Shown piece after piece: positions 16,586 to 24,486 of a stretch of 64,000 bases of DNA; position 1 is the stretch's first letter, and each line of letters begins with the position of its first letter. Position numbers and translations under genes: made by a program. Origin of the DNA: Palleronia sediminis (GTDB lineage Bacteria > Pseudomonadota > Alphaproteobacteria > Rhodobacterales > Rhodobacteraceae); the NCBI RefSeq assembly GCF_004358695.1, contig NZ_SNAA01000008.1:62001-126000 (forward strand). Reading direction: 5' to 3'. The notes beneath the pieces were generated by a model. The model was not told the origin of the DNA, did no database searches, and saw only the letters and a list, made by a program, of their open reading frames with translations.

Positions 16586-18751
16586 ATGCGCCATGACCTG
16601 CCCGCGACCCGCGACATTGTCCTGATCGGCGGCGGCCATGCCCATGCCCTGCTGCTGAAAAGCTGGGGGATGGACCCGTTGCCGGGGGCGCGGCTGACGG
16701 TCGTCAACCCCGGCCCCACCGCGCCCTATACCGGGATGCTGCCCGGATACGTGGCGGGCCATTACGATCGCGACACGCTCGAGATCGACCTCGTGCGGCT
16801 GGTGCGCTTTGCGGGGGCGCGGCTGATCCTCGGTCGTGCGACGGCCATCGACCGCGCCACGCGCGAGATCGCCATCGACGACCGGTTTCTCGGGGCGCGG
16901 CGCGTGGGCTATGACGTGGCCTCGGTCGATATCGGCATTCATTCGCGGATGCCCGCCATTCCGGGCTTCGACGAACATGCCGTGGCCGCCAAGCCGCTCG
17001 AACGTTTCGCCGAGCGTTGGGCCGCGTGGCGCGCCGCGGGCGACGCGACCGCCCCCATCGCGGTGATCGGCGGCGGCGTCGGCGGTGTCGAGCTGGCCAT
17101 GGCCATGTCGTTTGGCATGGGCGGCGCGCCGGTCACGGTGATCGACGCGGGCCGCGCGCTCGACGGGGTCGGGCGCGGCGCGGCGCGGCGGTTGCGCGCC
17201 GAGCTTGCCGCGCAGAACATCGCCCTGATCGAGGAGGCTCGCGTCGCGCGCATCGCGGCCGACCGCGTCGTGCTGGCCGACGGGCGCGAGATCGCCGCGC
17301 GGTTCTGCGTGGGTGCCGCCGGGGCGCGCGCGCATGGCTGGCTCGACGCGTCGGGCCTGACCGACGACCACGGCTTTGTCCCCGTGGGCCCTACCCTGCA
17401 AAGCCGCGATCCGGCGATCTTTGCCGCGGGTGACTGCGCCGCGCTGACCCATGCCCCCCGCCCCAAGGCCGGGGTTTTCGCGGTGCGCGAGGCGCCGGTG
17501 CTGCTGCACAACCTGCGCGCCGCCGTCTCGGGCGAAAGGATGCGCGAATATCGCCCGCAGGCAGGGTATCTCAAGCTGATCTCGACCGGAGGGCGGTCCG
17601 CCGTGGCCGACCGCGCGGGGCTGCCCCTTGGCATCGGCGGCGGGTGGCTTTGGCGCTGGAAGGACCGGATCGACCGCAAGTTCATGGTCGGGCTGGCCGA
17701 TCTGCCGCCCATGCACCGCCCCCCCCTGCCCCGGCCGCGCGCCGAGGGGATGGAGCCGCTGACCGCCCAGGCCCCCTGCGGCGGCTGCGCGGCCAAGGTC
17801 GCGCGCCCCGTTCTGGCGGGCGCGCTGTCGCGCCTCGCGCCCCCCGGCGCGGGGGTCGATTTGGGCGCGGGCGACGATGCCGCGATCCTGTCCATGGGCG
17901 GCGCGCGGCAGGTGCTGACCGTCGACCAGATCCGCGCCTTTACGCCCGACCCCGCGCTGCTGGCGCATGTGGCGGCGATCCACGCGGCAGGCGATTGCCT
18001 GGCGATGGGCGCGGTGCCGCAGGCGGCGCTGGCGGTGCTGACCCTGCCGCCGCTCTCGCCCGAATTGCAGGGCCGCAGCCTCGCCGAGATGACCGATGCG
18101 GGCACGGCCGCGCTGCGCGCCATCGGCGCACCCATCGCCGGCGGGCACAGTTCGACCGGACCCGAGATGCAGGCGGGGTTCGTCGTGACGGGCCTGGTCG
18201 AGGGGACGGCGACGACGCTGGCCGCGGCGCGGGCGGGCGACGTCCTGGTGCTGACCAAGCCGCTCGGGACGGGGGCGATCCTCGCCGCCGAGATGGCGCT
18301 GGAGGCCAAGGGCGCCTGGGTCGCGTCCTGCCTCGGGGCGATGGCGGCCGATCCGACCCCGGTGGCGCGCGCGTTGCAGGGTGCGCGGGCGGTCACGGAT
18401 GTGACGGGCTTCGGGCTGGCGGGACATCTGATGGCGATGATCGAGGCGGCGGGGCTGTCGGCGCGGATCGATCTGGGCGCGCTGCCCGCGCTGCCCGGCG
18501 CGCTCGAGTTGCTGGAACGGGGCGTGCGCTCGACCCTGCATCCGGGCAACGCGGCGATCTCGGCGCGGATCGCGGGGCCGCAGGGCGCGCGGCGCGAGCT
18601 GCTTTTCGACCCCCAGACCGCGGGCGGGTTTCTCGCCGCTCTGCCGCCCGAACGGGCCGGCGCGATCTGCGCGGCCGTCGAGGACGCGGGCGGGCTGGCT
18701 GCGCGGATCGGCACGCTCGGGGACGGCCCGCCGGGGATCGAGGCGTCATAG
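16586..18751 (+). CDS. selD: Fusion of NADH-dehydrogenase-like flavoprotein and selenide,water dikinase
   Basis: 721-residue two-domain protein. Residues ~10-370 are a type II NADH-dehydrogenase-like FAD protein, with DIVLIGGGHAHALLL for FAD, IAVIGGGVGGVELA for NAD(P) and a late FAD motif in DPAIFAAGDCAAL. Residues ~390-721 are SelD, which makes selenophosphate from selenide and ATP. Its catalytic cysteine is C401 in CGGCAAKV, three residues before the essential lysine, with DDAAI and SGGHS-like nucleotide motifs following. The reductase half may supply reduced selenium. I prefer the ATG at 16586 with AAAGGG upstream; a GTG at 16553 is possible. It is convergent with selU, 7 bases away. Confidence 0.9.
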   Translation: MRHDLPATRDIVLIGGGHAHALLLKSWGMDPLPGARLTVVNPGPTAPYTGMLPGYVAGHYDRDTLEIDLVRLVRFAGARLILGRATAIDRATREIAIDDRFLGARRVGYDVASVDIGIHSRMPAIPGFDEHAVAAKPLERFAERWAAWRAAGDATAPIAVIGGGVGGVELAMAMSFGMGGAPVTVIDAGRALDGVGRGAARRLRAELAAQNIALIEEARVARIAADRVVLADGREIAARFCVGAAGARAHGWLDASGLTDDHGFVPVGPTLQSRDPAIFAAGDCAALTHAPRPKAGVFAVREAPVLLHNLRAAVSGERMREYRPQAGYLKLISTGGRSAVADRAGLPLGIGGGWLWRWKDRIDRKFMVGLADLPPMHRPPLPRPRAEGMEPLTAQAPCGGCAAKVARPVLAGALSRLAPPGAGVDLGAGDDAAILSMGGARQVLTVDQIRAFTPDPALLAHVAAIHAAGDCLAMGAVPQAALAVLTLPPLSPELQGRSLAEMTDAGTAALRAIGAPIAGGHSSTGPEMQAGFVVTGLVEGTATTLAAARAGDVLVLTKPLGTGAILAAEMALEAKGAWVASCLGAMAADPTPVARALQGARAVTDVTGFGLAGHLMAMIEAAGLSARIDLGALPALPGALELLERGVRSTLHPGNAAISARIAGPQGARRELLFDPQTAGGFLAALPPERAGAICAAVEDAGGLAARIGTLGDGPPGIEAS

Positions 18752-18758
18752 CGCGCTC

Positions 18759-19802
18759 CTAGCCGAGATGCGCGACGACCTCTGCCGCCAGCGCGTCGAT
18801 CTCGGCCGGATCGAGCCGTTCGGCCCGCAGCCGGGCAGCGACGCGGCGCGTCTCGCGCCCCGATTGCCGGGCATAGCGCGGGTCGTAATGATGCGTCATC
18901 AGCGCCGCGGCCAGATCCCCGAGCTGCCCCGACGCCGCCAGCGCGCGCCAGGCCGCGACCCGCTCGCGCCCCTGAAGCGGCACCAGCGCGTCGAGCGTCG
19001 CATCGAGCCGCGCGGGATCGACGGCGATATCGGCATAGTCGCGCAGCGAATAGGCCGCGCGGGCGGCCAGCGGTGCCTCGATCACGATGCGGGGCGCCGT
19101 CTGCATCGCGCGCCACAGCGACGGCGGCACGACGCGGTCGCCCACCTTGCTCGATTCGGCCTCGATCAGCACCGGCCGCGTAGGGTCGAGCGTCCCGATC
19201 GCCTGGGCCAGCGCGCTTTCGAAGGCCTTTTGCGCCGGTTGCCCGCCCTGCCCGCCAAACAGCGACCCACGGTGATTCGCGAGCCCCTCGAGGTCGATCA
19301 CCTGCGCGCCCATCTCGCCCGCGCGGCGCAGGATCGCGGTCTTGGCCGTGCCCGTGAACCCGTCGAGCAGCACCGTACGCGGCGCGAAAACCCGGTCGTA
19401 AAGCGCCTCTTTCACCAGCGCGCGGTAGCCGCGATACCCGCCCTCGAGCACCGAGACGCGCCAGCCGATCTGCGACAGGATCGAGGCGAAGGAATTCGAG
19501 CGCTGCCCGCCACGCCAGCAATAGACGAGCGGTCGCCAGCCGCCGCCATGGCCGGCAAGCGGCCCCTCGATATGGGCGGCGGCGTTGCGCGCCACCAGTG
19601 CCGCGCCCATCTTGCGCGCCAGAAAGGCGCTTTGCCGGACATAGACCGTGCCGATCCGGGCGCGTTCGGCATCGTCCAGCACCGGGAGGTTGATCGCGCC
19701 CGGCACCCGGTCCTCGGCGTATTCCGAGGGCGAGCGCACGTCGATCACCGCGTCGAACCCGGCCCCGCGCAGCGCCTCGAGGGAATGCGGCGCAAAGCTC
19801 AT
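18759..19802 (-). CDS. selU: tRNA 2-selenouridine synthase
   Basis: 347-residue enzyme (also called MnmH/YbbB) that uses selenophosphate to turn the 2-thiouridine at tRNA wobble position 34 into 2-selenouridine. The N-terminal rhodanese domain has the start DAVIDVRSPSEYAEDRVPGA and the active cysteine in VYCWRGGQRSNSF. The C-terminal P-loop domain has LLDGFTGTAKTA as Walker A. Length matches the usual ~360. SelD lies tail to tail with it, so this locus carries the selenouridine trait. No SelA, SelB or selenocysteine tRNA is visible here. Confidence 0.93.
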   Translation of the reverse strand: MSFAPHSLEALRGAGFDAVIDVRSPSEYAEDRVPGAINLPVLDDAERARIGTVYVRQSAFLARKMGAALVARNAAAHIEGPLAGHGGGWRPLVYCWRGGQRSNSFASILSQIGWRVSVLEGGYRGYRALVKEALYDRVFAPRTVLLDGFTGTAKTAILRRAGEMGAQVIDLEGLANHRGSLFGGQGGQPAQKAFESALAQAIGTLDPTRPVLIEAESSKVGDRVVPPSLWRAMQTAPRIVIEAPLAARAAYSLRDYADIAVDPARLDATLDALVPLQGRERVAAWRALAASGQLGDLAAALMTHHYDPRYARQSGRETRRVAARLRAERLDPAEIDALAAEVVAHLG

Positions 19803-19931
19803 CGGGCGCGCATATCCCGGCCGCCGCGGGCGCGGCGCGGCACCCTTCCGTGAACTCGGGCTTCACCACAGGAGTTGAAGGCCATAACATCCCCGCTACG
19901 ATTGCCATGACGTCTTTCATTGGAGTCTGCC

Positions 19932-20738
19932 ATGTTGTCCACCACCCGCCTCGCAGCCGCGGCGCTTTGCGCGCTCGTTCTCGGCAGCGGTTCCGCCATC
20001 GCCGCGCAATGCGGCAACACCGCCGCCGGGTTCGATGCCTGGAAACAGCAATTCGCCCAGGAGGCGCAGGCCCAGGGGGTCGGCCAACGCGGTCTTCAGG
20101 CGTTGATGGCCACGAGCTACAACCAGGACACGATCAACGCCGACCGGAACCAAAAGAGTTTCCGCTACAGCCTCGACAAGTTCATGCAGATCCGCGGCGC
20201 GGATACGATCGTGGCGCAGGGCCGCCAGCGCAAGGCGCAGAACCCGCAGCTTTATGCCGCGCTCGAGCAGCGCTACGGCGTTCCAGCGGGCGTGCTCATC
20301 GCCATCCACGGGATGGAGACCGGTTTCGGCGGGTTCATGGGCAATTCCAACGTGGTCTCGGCGATCACGACGCTGGCCTATGATTGCCGGCGCTCTGGGT
20401 TCTTCACGCCCCATGCGATGGGCGCGCTGATGATGGTCGATCGCGGCATGATCTCGCCCAACGCGCGCGGCGCCAAGCATGGCGAGCTCGGTCATACCCA
20501 GTTCCTGCCGGGCAACGCGCTGCGCTATGGCGTCGACGGCAACGGGGACGGGCGCGCGGACCTGACGAACGAGGTCGACGCCCTTGCCTCGACCGCGAAT
20601 TTCCTGCGCCAGAAAGGCTGGCGGCCGGGCGCGGGCTATCAGCAGGGGCAGGCCAATTTCGGCGTGATCCAGCAGTGGAACGCGGCCACCGTCTACCAGC
20701 AGGCCATCGCAATCATGGCCAGTCGAATCGACGGCTAG
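19932..20738 (+). CDS. Secreted lytic murein transglycosylase, MltB/SLT_2 family
   Basis: 268-residue periplasmic peptidoglycan lyase. The signal peptide MLSTTRLAAAALCALVLGSGSAIAA is followed by the SLT_2 domain. The catalytic glutamate is in IAIHGMETGFGG, and the family stretch GELGHTQFLPGNALRYGVDGNGDG is conserved. It lacks the lipobox of MltB itself and has no peptidoglycan-binding domain, so it is a short soluble member. I chose the ATG at 19932 because GGAG lies eight bases upstream; a TTG at 19920 is unlikely. The gene is divergent from selU and stands alone. Confidence 0.88.
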   Translation: MLSTTRLAAAALCALVLGSGSAIAAQCGNTAAGFDAWKQQFAQEAQAQGVGQRGLQALMATSYNQDTINADRNQKSFRYSLDKFMQIRGADTIVAQGRQRKAQNPQLYAALEQRYGVPAGVLIAIHGMETGFGGFMGNSNVVSAITTLAYDCRRSGFFTPHAMGALMMVDRGMISPNARGAKHGELGHTQFLPGNALRYGVDGNGDGRADLTNEVDALASTANFLRQKGWRPGAGYQQGQANFGVIQQWNAATVYQQAIAIMASRIDG

Positions 20739-20747
20739 ACCCGCCGC

Positions 20748-20774
20748 GCCGGGGCCGCGGTCGCCCGCCCCGGC
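20748..20774. terminator. GC hairpin between the transglycosylase and the cyclase
   Basis: GCCGGGGC pairs with GCCCCGGC (8 bp, 11-base loop) in the 52-base gap between two convergent genes. No T-tract follows, so termination is plausible rather than certain. Confidence 0.5.
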
Positions 20775-20790
20775 CCGATCCCACGCGGCG

Positions 20791-21798
20791 CTAGCCATCC
20801 GGCCCCTCGACCGGCTTGCGCGCGGACCGGCCGTGGCGCGGCGTGTGAAAGACATGCCGCGCGCGCCCGCCTTCCTTGGCGGCATAGAGCGCGCGGTCGG
20901 CATCGGCGATCATCCGCGCCGGATCGGGCAGCACGTAGTCGGTGGAAAGCGCCGTGCCGAGGCTGGCCGAGATCCGCGCGCGGTCGTCGCCCAGAACCAC
21001 CGGCAGTTCGAGCGCGGCGATGATCCGCGCGGCGATATCGGCGAGCGTGTCGCGCGCGGCGAGGTCGGGAAAGACGACGACGAATTCGTCGCCCCCCGTG
21101 CGCGCGACGATATCGTCCCCGCGCGTCACCCCGAGCAGGCGCGACGCGGTTTCGACCAGCAGGGCATCGCCCGCGGCATGGCCCAGCCGGTCGTTCACCG
21201 CCTTAAAACCGTCGAGATCGAGCATCGTCACCGCAAAGGGCGCCGCGCCCTCGCGCAGGCGCGCGAGCACCGCGTCGAGCCCCCGCCGGTTGCGCAGCGA
21301 GGTCAGCGGGTCGGTGCCGGCCTGCGCCTCGGCGGTGACGCGGGCATCCTCGATCCGGGCGATGAGGCGTGCAGCCTCGCTCGACAGAAGGGATTTCGCC
21401 TCGAGCAGGTACAGCGTGTCGGGCGTGCGGTCGGTCGGCGCGAAATCGTCGGCCGAAAGGCCCAGCGCGTCGATCCCCGACAAGGCAGGCAGCGACAGCG
21501 CGAGGTCGAGCAGCATCCCCCCCTCGCCCGTCTCCACCACCACGCCGCGCAATTCGGGGCCGCCGAGCCCCAGCCGCAGCCACAAGAGCCGCCCCGAGGC
21601 GGCGCGCAGATCGGCGGCCGACACGATCCCCGCAGGGCGCGAGACCGGCAGCACCGACAGCAGGTCGCGCCCGGCAAGCTGCATCTCGCCCGCGATGCGC
21701 GCCAGCGTGGGGCCGGTCGACAGGATGCGCCCGTCCGGGTCGGCGAGAACGTGCATCGGCATCAGCGTGTCGCGCGCGGCGCGGTCGAGCACGGTCAT
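20791..21798 (-). CDS. Diguanylate cyclase partnered with an H-NOX-like protein
   Basis: 335-residue protein that should make cyclic di-GMP. The N-terminal ~150 residues form a PAS/H-NOX-associated-like sensor region starting MTVLDRAARDTLMPMHVLADP. A helical linker follows, then GGDEF at residues 235-239. The product-inhibition site RxxD (RGDD, 226-229) sits exactly five residues before it. No EAL domain is present. Its ATG overlaps the stop of the upstream H-NOX-like gene (ATGA), the usual arrangement for H-NOX-controlled signalling enzymes. The sensor region probably contacts the H-NOX-like protein. Confidence 0.88.
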   Translation of the reverse strand: MTVLDRAARDTLMPMHVLADPDGRILSTGPTLARIAGEMQLAGRDLLSVLPVSRPAGIVSAADLRAASGRLLWLRLGLGGPELRGVVVETGEGGMLLDLALSLPALSGIDALGLSADDFAPTDRTPDTLYLLEAKSLLSSEAARLIARIEDARVTAEAQAGTDPLTSLRNRRGLDAVLARLREGAAPFAVTMLDLDGFKAVNDRLGHAAGDALLVETASRLLGVTRGDDIVARTGGDEFVVVFPDLAARDTLADIAARIIAALELPVVLGDDRARISASLGTALSTDYVLPDPARMIADADRALYAAKEGGRARHVFHTPRHGRSARKPVEGPDG

Positions 21799-22385
21799 CG
21801 CGCCGCCCCGCGCAGCCCGCCGCCCAGCGCGAAATCGCGCGCCGCCCCGTGTTCGGCGCAAAGCAGCGAAACGTCGATGCCGCGCCGGTCGCGCGTCGCC
21901 TCGACCAGGGCGAGGGTGCCGTGTTCGTCGGCCATCGCGCGCAACACCCCCACGAGCAGCGGAACGATCCGGGGATCGCCCGGCGTGACGATCCAGCCCG
22001 CGCCGGGCGGGGCCACCGCGGCAAGGTCGAGCGGCGGCAGGTCGAGCCCCGGCACGGCGAGCCGCAGCCGTTCGGGCAGATCGGGCAGGTTCTCGATGAA
22101 ATCGCCGAACCGCGCCCCGCTGAACCGCAGCAGGCGGCGCACCGCGTCGCCATGGGGGCGCGCCACGATATGCACGCCCAGATCCTCGAGCATCTCGGCA
22201 CGGGTGCGGTCGATCCGGCGCGCGACCTCGTCCTCGACCCGGTCGAGCAGGTCGGGCGGATAGCTCAGCAGGATCTCGAACCCGCCGCCCGGCACGTCGC
22301 AGCGCCGCGCGATATCGTCCCACAGCGCGGCGCCGTAGCTTTCGATCACAAAGGCCTGCATGGCCCGCCCCAACAATCCCCGCAT
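21795..22385 (-). CDS. H-NOX (heme NO/O2-binding)-like protein, heme ligand apparently missing
   Basis: 196-residue protein with the family start MRGLLGRAMQAFVIESYG and the helical core FSGARFGDFIENLPDLPER. In soluble guanylate cyclase and bacterial H-NOX the stretch aligned here reads LHDHL and carries the proximal heme histidine, followed by the YxSxR propionate motif. Here it reads LPDLPERLRLAVPGLDLPPLDL by eye. The histidine is replaced by proline, and Tyr, Ser and Arg are also lost. The protein may therefore not bind heme in the normal way. It is co-translated with a diguanylate cyclase, so a regulatory role toward c-di-GMP is likely, with an uncertain signal. Confidence 0.75.
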   Translation of the reverse strand: MRGLLGRAMQAFVIESYGAALWDDIARRCDVPGGGFEILLSYPPDLLDRVEDEVARRIDRTRAEMLEDLGVHIVARPHGDAVRRLLRFSGARFGDFIENLPDLPERLRLAVPGLDLPPLDLAAVAPPGAGWIVTPGDPRIVPLLVGVLRAMADEHGTLALVEATRDRRGIDVSLLCAEHGAARDFALGGGLRGAAR

Positions 22386-22446
22386 ATCCGTTCCCCATCC
22401 GTTCCACGCCTTACCCTAGCGCGCGCAGGTAAACGGTCCGTGACCG

Positions 22447-24066
22447 TCAGGGCAGAAGAAGCAGATCAGTTGAGCCGAATTTTAGCGAATCGATCTCGCG
22501 GCGCGTGGGCGTGACGCCGTCGCGGTGCAGCGCGTCGAGATCGGAAAGCGGCACGGGGTCGGCCGCGGCGCGACGCCATTCGCGGTCGTCGGCGCCGAGC
22601 ATCACGATCTCGGCCGTGGTCTGCGTCCGCGCAAGGCCCAGGACCGCCGCGGGGCCCTGGGCGCCGTCGATGCGCACCGTGGCCAGCACGCAGCCGGGGC
22701 GGCCCTGCGGCGTCGCGATGGCGCAGGCCCGCACGACCTCGGCCGAGAGCTCGGGGTTGCCGGCCATGAGACTTTGCGCGGCCGCGCGGTCGCCCACGAT
22801 GGCCAGCGCCTCGGGCCAGTCGGGCTGCGAGCCATCCGGGGCCGGGCCGATGGACCGGGCGGCCGATGCGCCGGCCCGGCCCCATCCGGCGATGGCCCGC
22901 CGGTCGCGCGCGTCGAGCGGAGGCGTGCCCACCGCGCCGCGGGCGACCTGGCTGCGGGCCGAGATCGCCTCGGGCGAGATCACCGTCATCAGCGCCAGGG
23001 CCGCCGCCGGCGCGGCGAGCACGAGCGCGGGCTGCACCCGGCGCAGGCGGTGCGCCCAACCGCCGGGGCGCAGGACGGCCCAGGCGCAGGCCGCGCCCCA
23101 CACCAGCGCGACGGCGACACCCGCGGCGGCGGTGACGCGCGCGGGCGTCCAGCCATAGGCTCCTACCCGGACGCCGATCGCCAGCGCGGCGCAGATGGCG
23201 AGGATCGGGATCGTCGCGGCGAGCAGGCGCACCATGGCCGGCATGGCGCGGCCCGCGACCGCCTCTTCGGGCCGCCCGCCCAGTGCGACGGCGATCAGCA
23301 CCGCCAGCGTCGCGACGGTCGCCATCAGGACAGCCCCCGCCGACACCCCGTCAAAGAGCCCCGACAACCCCCGCAGCGGCAGAGCGAGCAGGAAAACCCC
23401 GGTGCTGAACAGCGCCGCGGGCACGAGCAGCGGCACGAGACGCCCGGCCGCGCTGCGCCCGATGCGCGGCGCGCGCGCCCCGAGCGTGGACAGCGCGAGC
23501 GCCGCCGCCGCACCCGAGATCATCCATTCGCCCGCCGGAAGGGCCGCGACGAGGTCGAGCAGGTCGACCCCCACCAGCCCCAGCAACGCATCCGACAGCG
23601 CGATCACCCCCCAGACCAGCGCGGTGAACGCCGCCGCCGCCGCGCCGCGCAGGCACAGGGCGGCCGCCTCGTCGTGAAACACCGCCGGGGAAAGCGGATC
23701 GTCGCGGCGGGCCATGGCGACGAGGTGGGGCAGCGGCAACGCGATCAGCACGATCACGAGCGGCACATAGCGGTCGGGCAGCGTGACCGGGGGCGCATAG
23801 CGCAGCCCCGCCCAGATCGCCGCCCCGCCGGCCAGCGCGGCCGCGGCAAGGGCGATCGCCCCGCCCCGCGCAAGCGGCGCGCGCCCGATCATGGCGAAAA
23901 GCCCAAGGGCGAACGCGGCAAAGGCGGCCAGCGCAGCAAGCTCGAACCGGGCGGGCACGGCCCCGGCACCGAGCGCATGGTCCACCCCCGAGGCCAGCGC
24001 CCCGAGCCCGGCGCCGAGGCTTATATGGATCGCGCGCGCGCGCGAGGGCCGGGATGGGCCGGTCAT
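22447..24066 (-). CDS. DUF4153-like multi-pass membrane protein
   Basis: 539-residue integral membrane protein. About eleven or twelve hydrophobic segments occupy residues 10-370, for example FELAALAAFAAFALGLFAMI and RYVPLVIVLIALPLP. A soluble C-terminal domain of ~160 residues follows, containing ARDRRAIAGWGR and two cysteines. This layout fits the DUF4153 family of unknown function common in Rhodobacteraceae. The ATG at 24066 overlaps the stop of the DUF3572 gene (ATGA). It precedes the H-NOX-like gene by 61 bases on the same strand and could share a transcript with it. Confidence 0.6.
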   Translation of the reverse strand: MTGPSRPSRARAIHISLGAGLGALASGVDHALGAGAVPARFELAALAAFAAFALGLFAMIGRAPLARGGAIALAAAALAGGAAIWAGLRYAPPVTLPDRYVPLVIVLIALPLPHLVAMARRDDPLSPAVFHDEAAALCLRGAAAAAFTALVWGVIALSDALLGLVGVDLLDLVAALPAGEWMISGAAAALALSTLGARAPRIGRSAAGRLVPLLVPAALFSTGVFLLALPLRGLSGLFDGVSAGAVLMATVATLAVLIAVALGGRPEEAVAGRAMPAMVRLLAATIPILAICAALAIGVRVGAYGWTPARVTAAAGVAVALVWGAACAWAVLRPGGWAHRLRRVQPALVLAAPAAALALMTVISPEAISARSQVARGAVGTPPLDARDRRAIAGWGRAGASAARSIGPAPDGSQPDWPEALAIVGDRAAAQSLMAGNPELSAEVVRACAIATPQGRPGCVLATVRIDGAQGPAAVLGLARTQTTAEIVMLGADDREWRRAAADPVPLSDLDALHRDGVTPTRREIDSLKFGSTDLLLLP

Positions 24067-24341
24067 GTCCAATGCACGGCCTCTCCGCCGGGCAGGGCCG
24101 CGCGGGCCCGCATCGGCGTGTCAAAGGCCAGACCCGCCTCGGTGCAGAACCCCGTGACCCAGTCATCGTCCATCAGCAAAAAGTCGAGCACGGCGGCGAG
24201 CGTCTCGGGCTCTTCGGTGGCGTGGCGCAGCCGGTCGGGCGCGATTCCGGTGGCGCCCACGAAAACCGACAGCAGATCGTCGGTGCGCGCGAGCCACAAC
24301 AGGGCGTCTTCGGCGACAATGCGGGCGGATTCGGGGGTCAT
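24063..24341 (-). CDS. DUF3572 family protein
   Basis: 92-residue acidic, all-helical-looking protein with the family pattern ARIVAEDALLWLA, DLLSVFVGATGIAPD and LAAVLDFLLMDDDWV. Function is unknown, and it has no membrane segment or signal peptide. The start MTPESARIV at 24341 matches the usual N-terminus; an upstream frame extension lacks support. Its stop overlaps the ATG of the membrane protein that follows, so the two are coupled. It is divergent from the PleD-like gene, whose upstream region holds the CtrA-like site. Confidence 0.75.
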   Translation of the reverse strand: MTPESARIVAEDALLWLARTDDLLSVFVGATGIAPDRLRHATEEPETLAAVLDFLLMDDDWVTGFCTEAGLAFDTPMRARAALPGGEAVHWT

Positions 24342-24396
24342 GGGGCGGTTTCCCGCGCGTCGGGTAAACAAATTGGCATGGGCATCTCGCGCAATG

Positions 24397-24413
24397 GTAA
24401 AGGTTTGTTAACC
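24397..24413. promoter_or_regulatory. CtrA-like site upstream of the PleD-like cyclase
   Basis: GTAA-AGGTTTG-TTAACC matches the alphaproteobacterial CtrA consensus TTAA-N7-TTAA(C) at seven of eight core bases. TTAA is rare in this GC-rich DNA. The site lies about 75 bases before the cyclase ATG and 56 bases before the DUF3572 ATG, so it could serve either direction. Confidence 0.55.
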
Positions 24414-24486
24414 AGATAGCGGCATCTTTGTGTCATCACGAGATGCGCCCCCGCGTCCAGCCCCGCAAGGAGGTGCCAGATTCATC

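Noticed and set aside
15731-18541. A 936-codon open frame on the minus strand
   Set aside because: It is opposite the AttH-like, PNPOx-like and SelD fusion genes; no family motif is seen.
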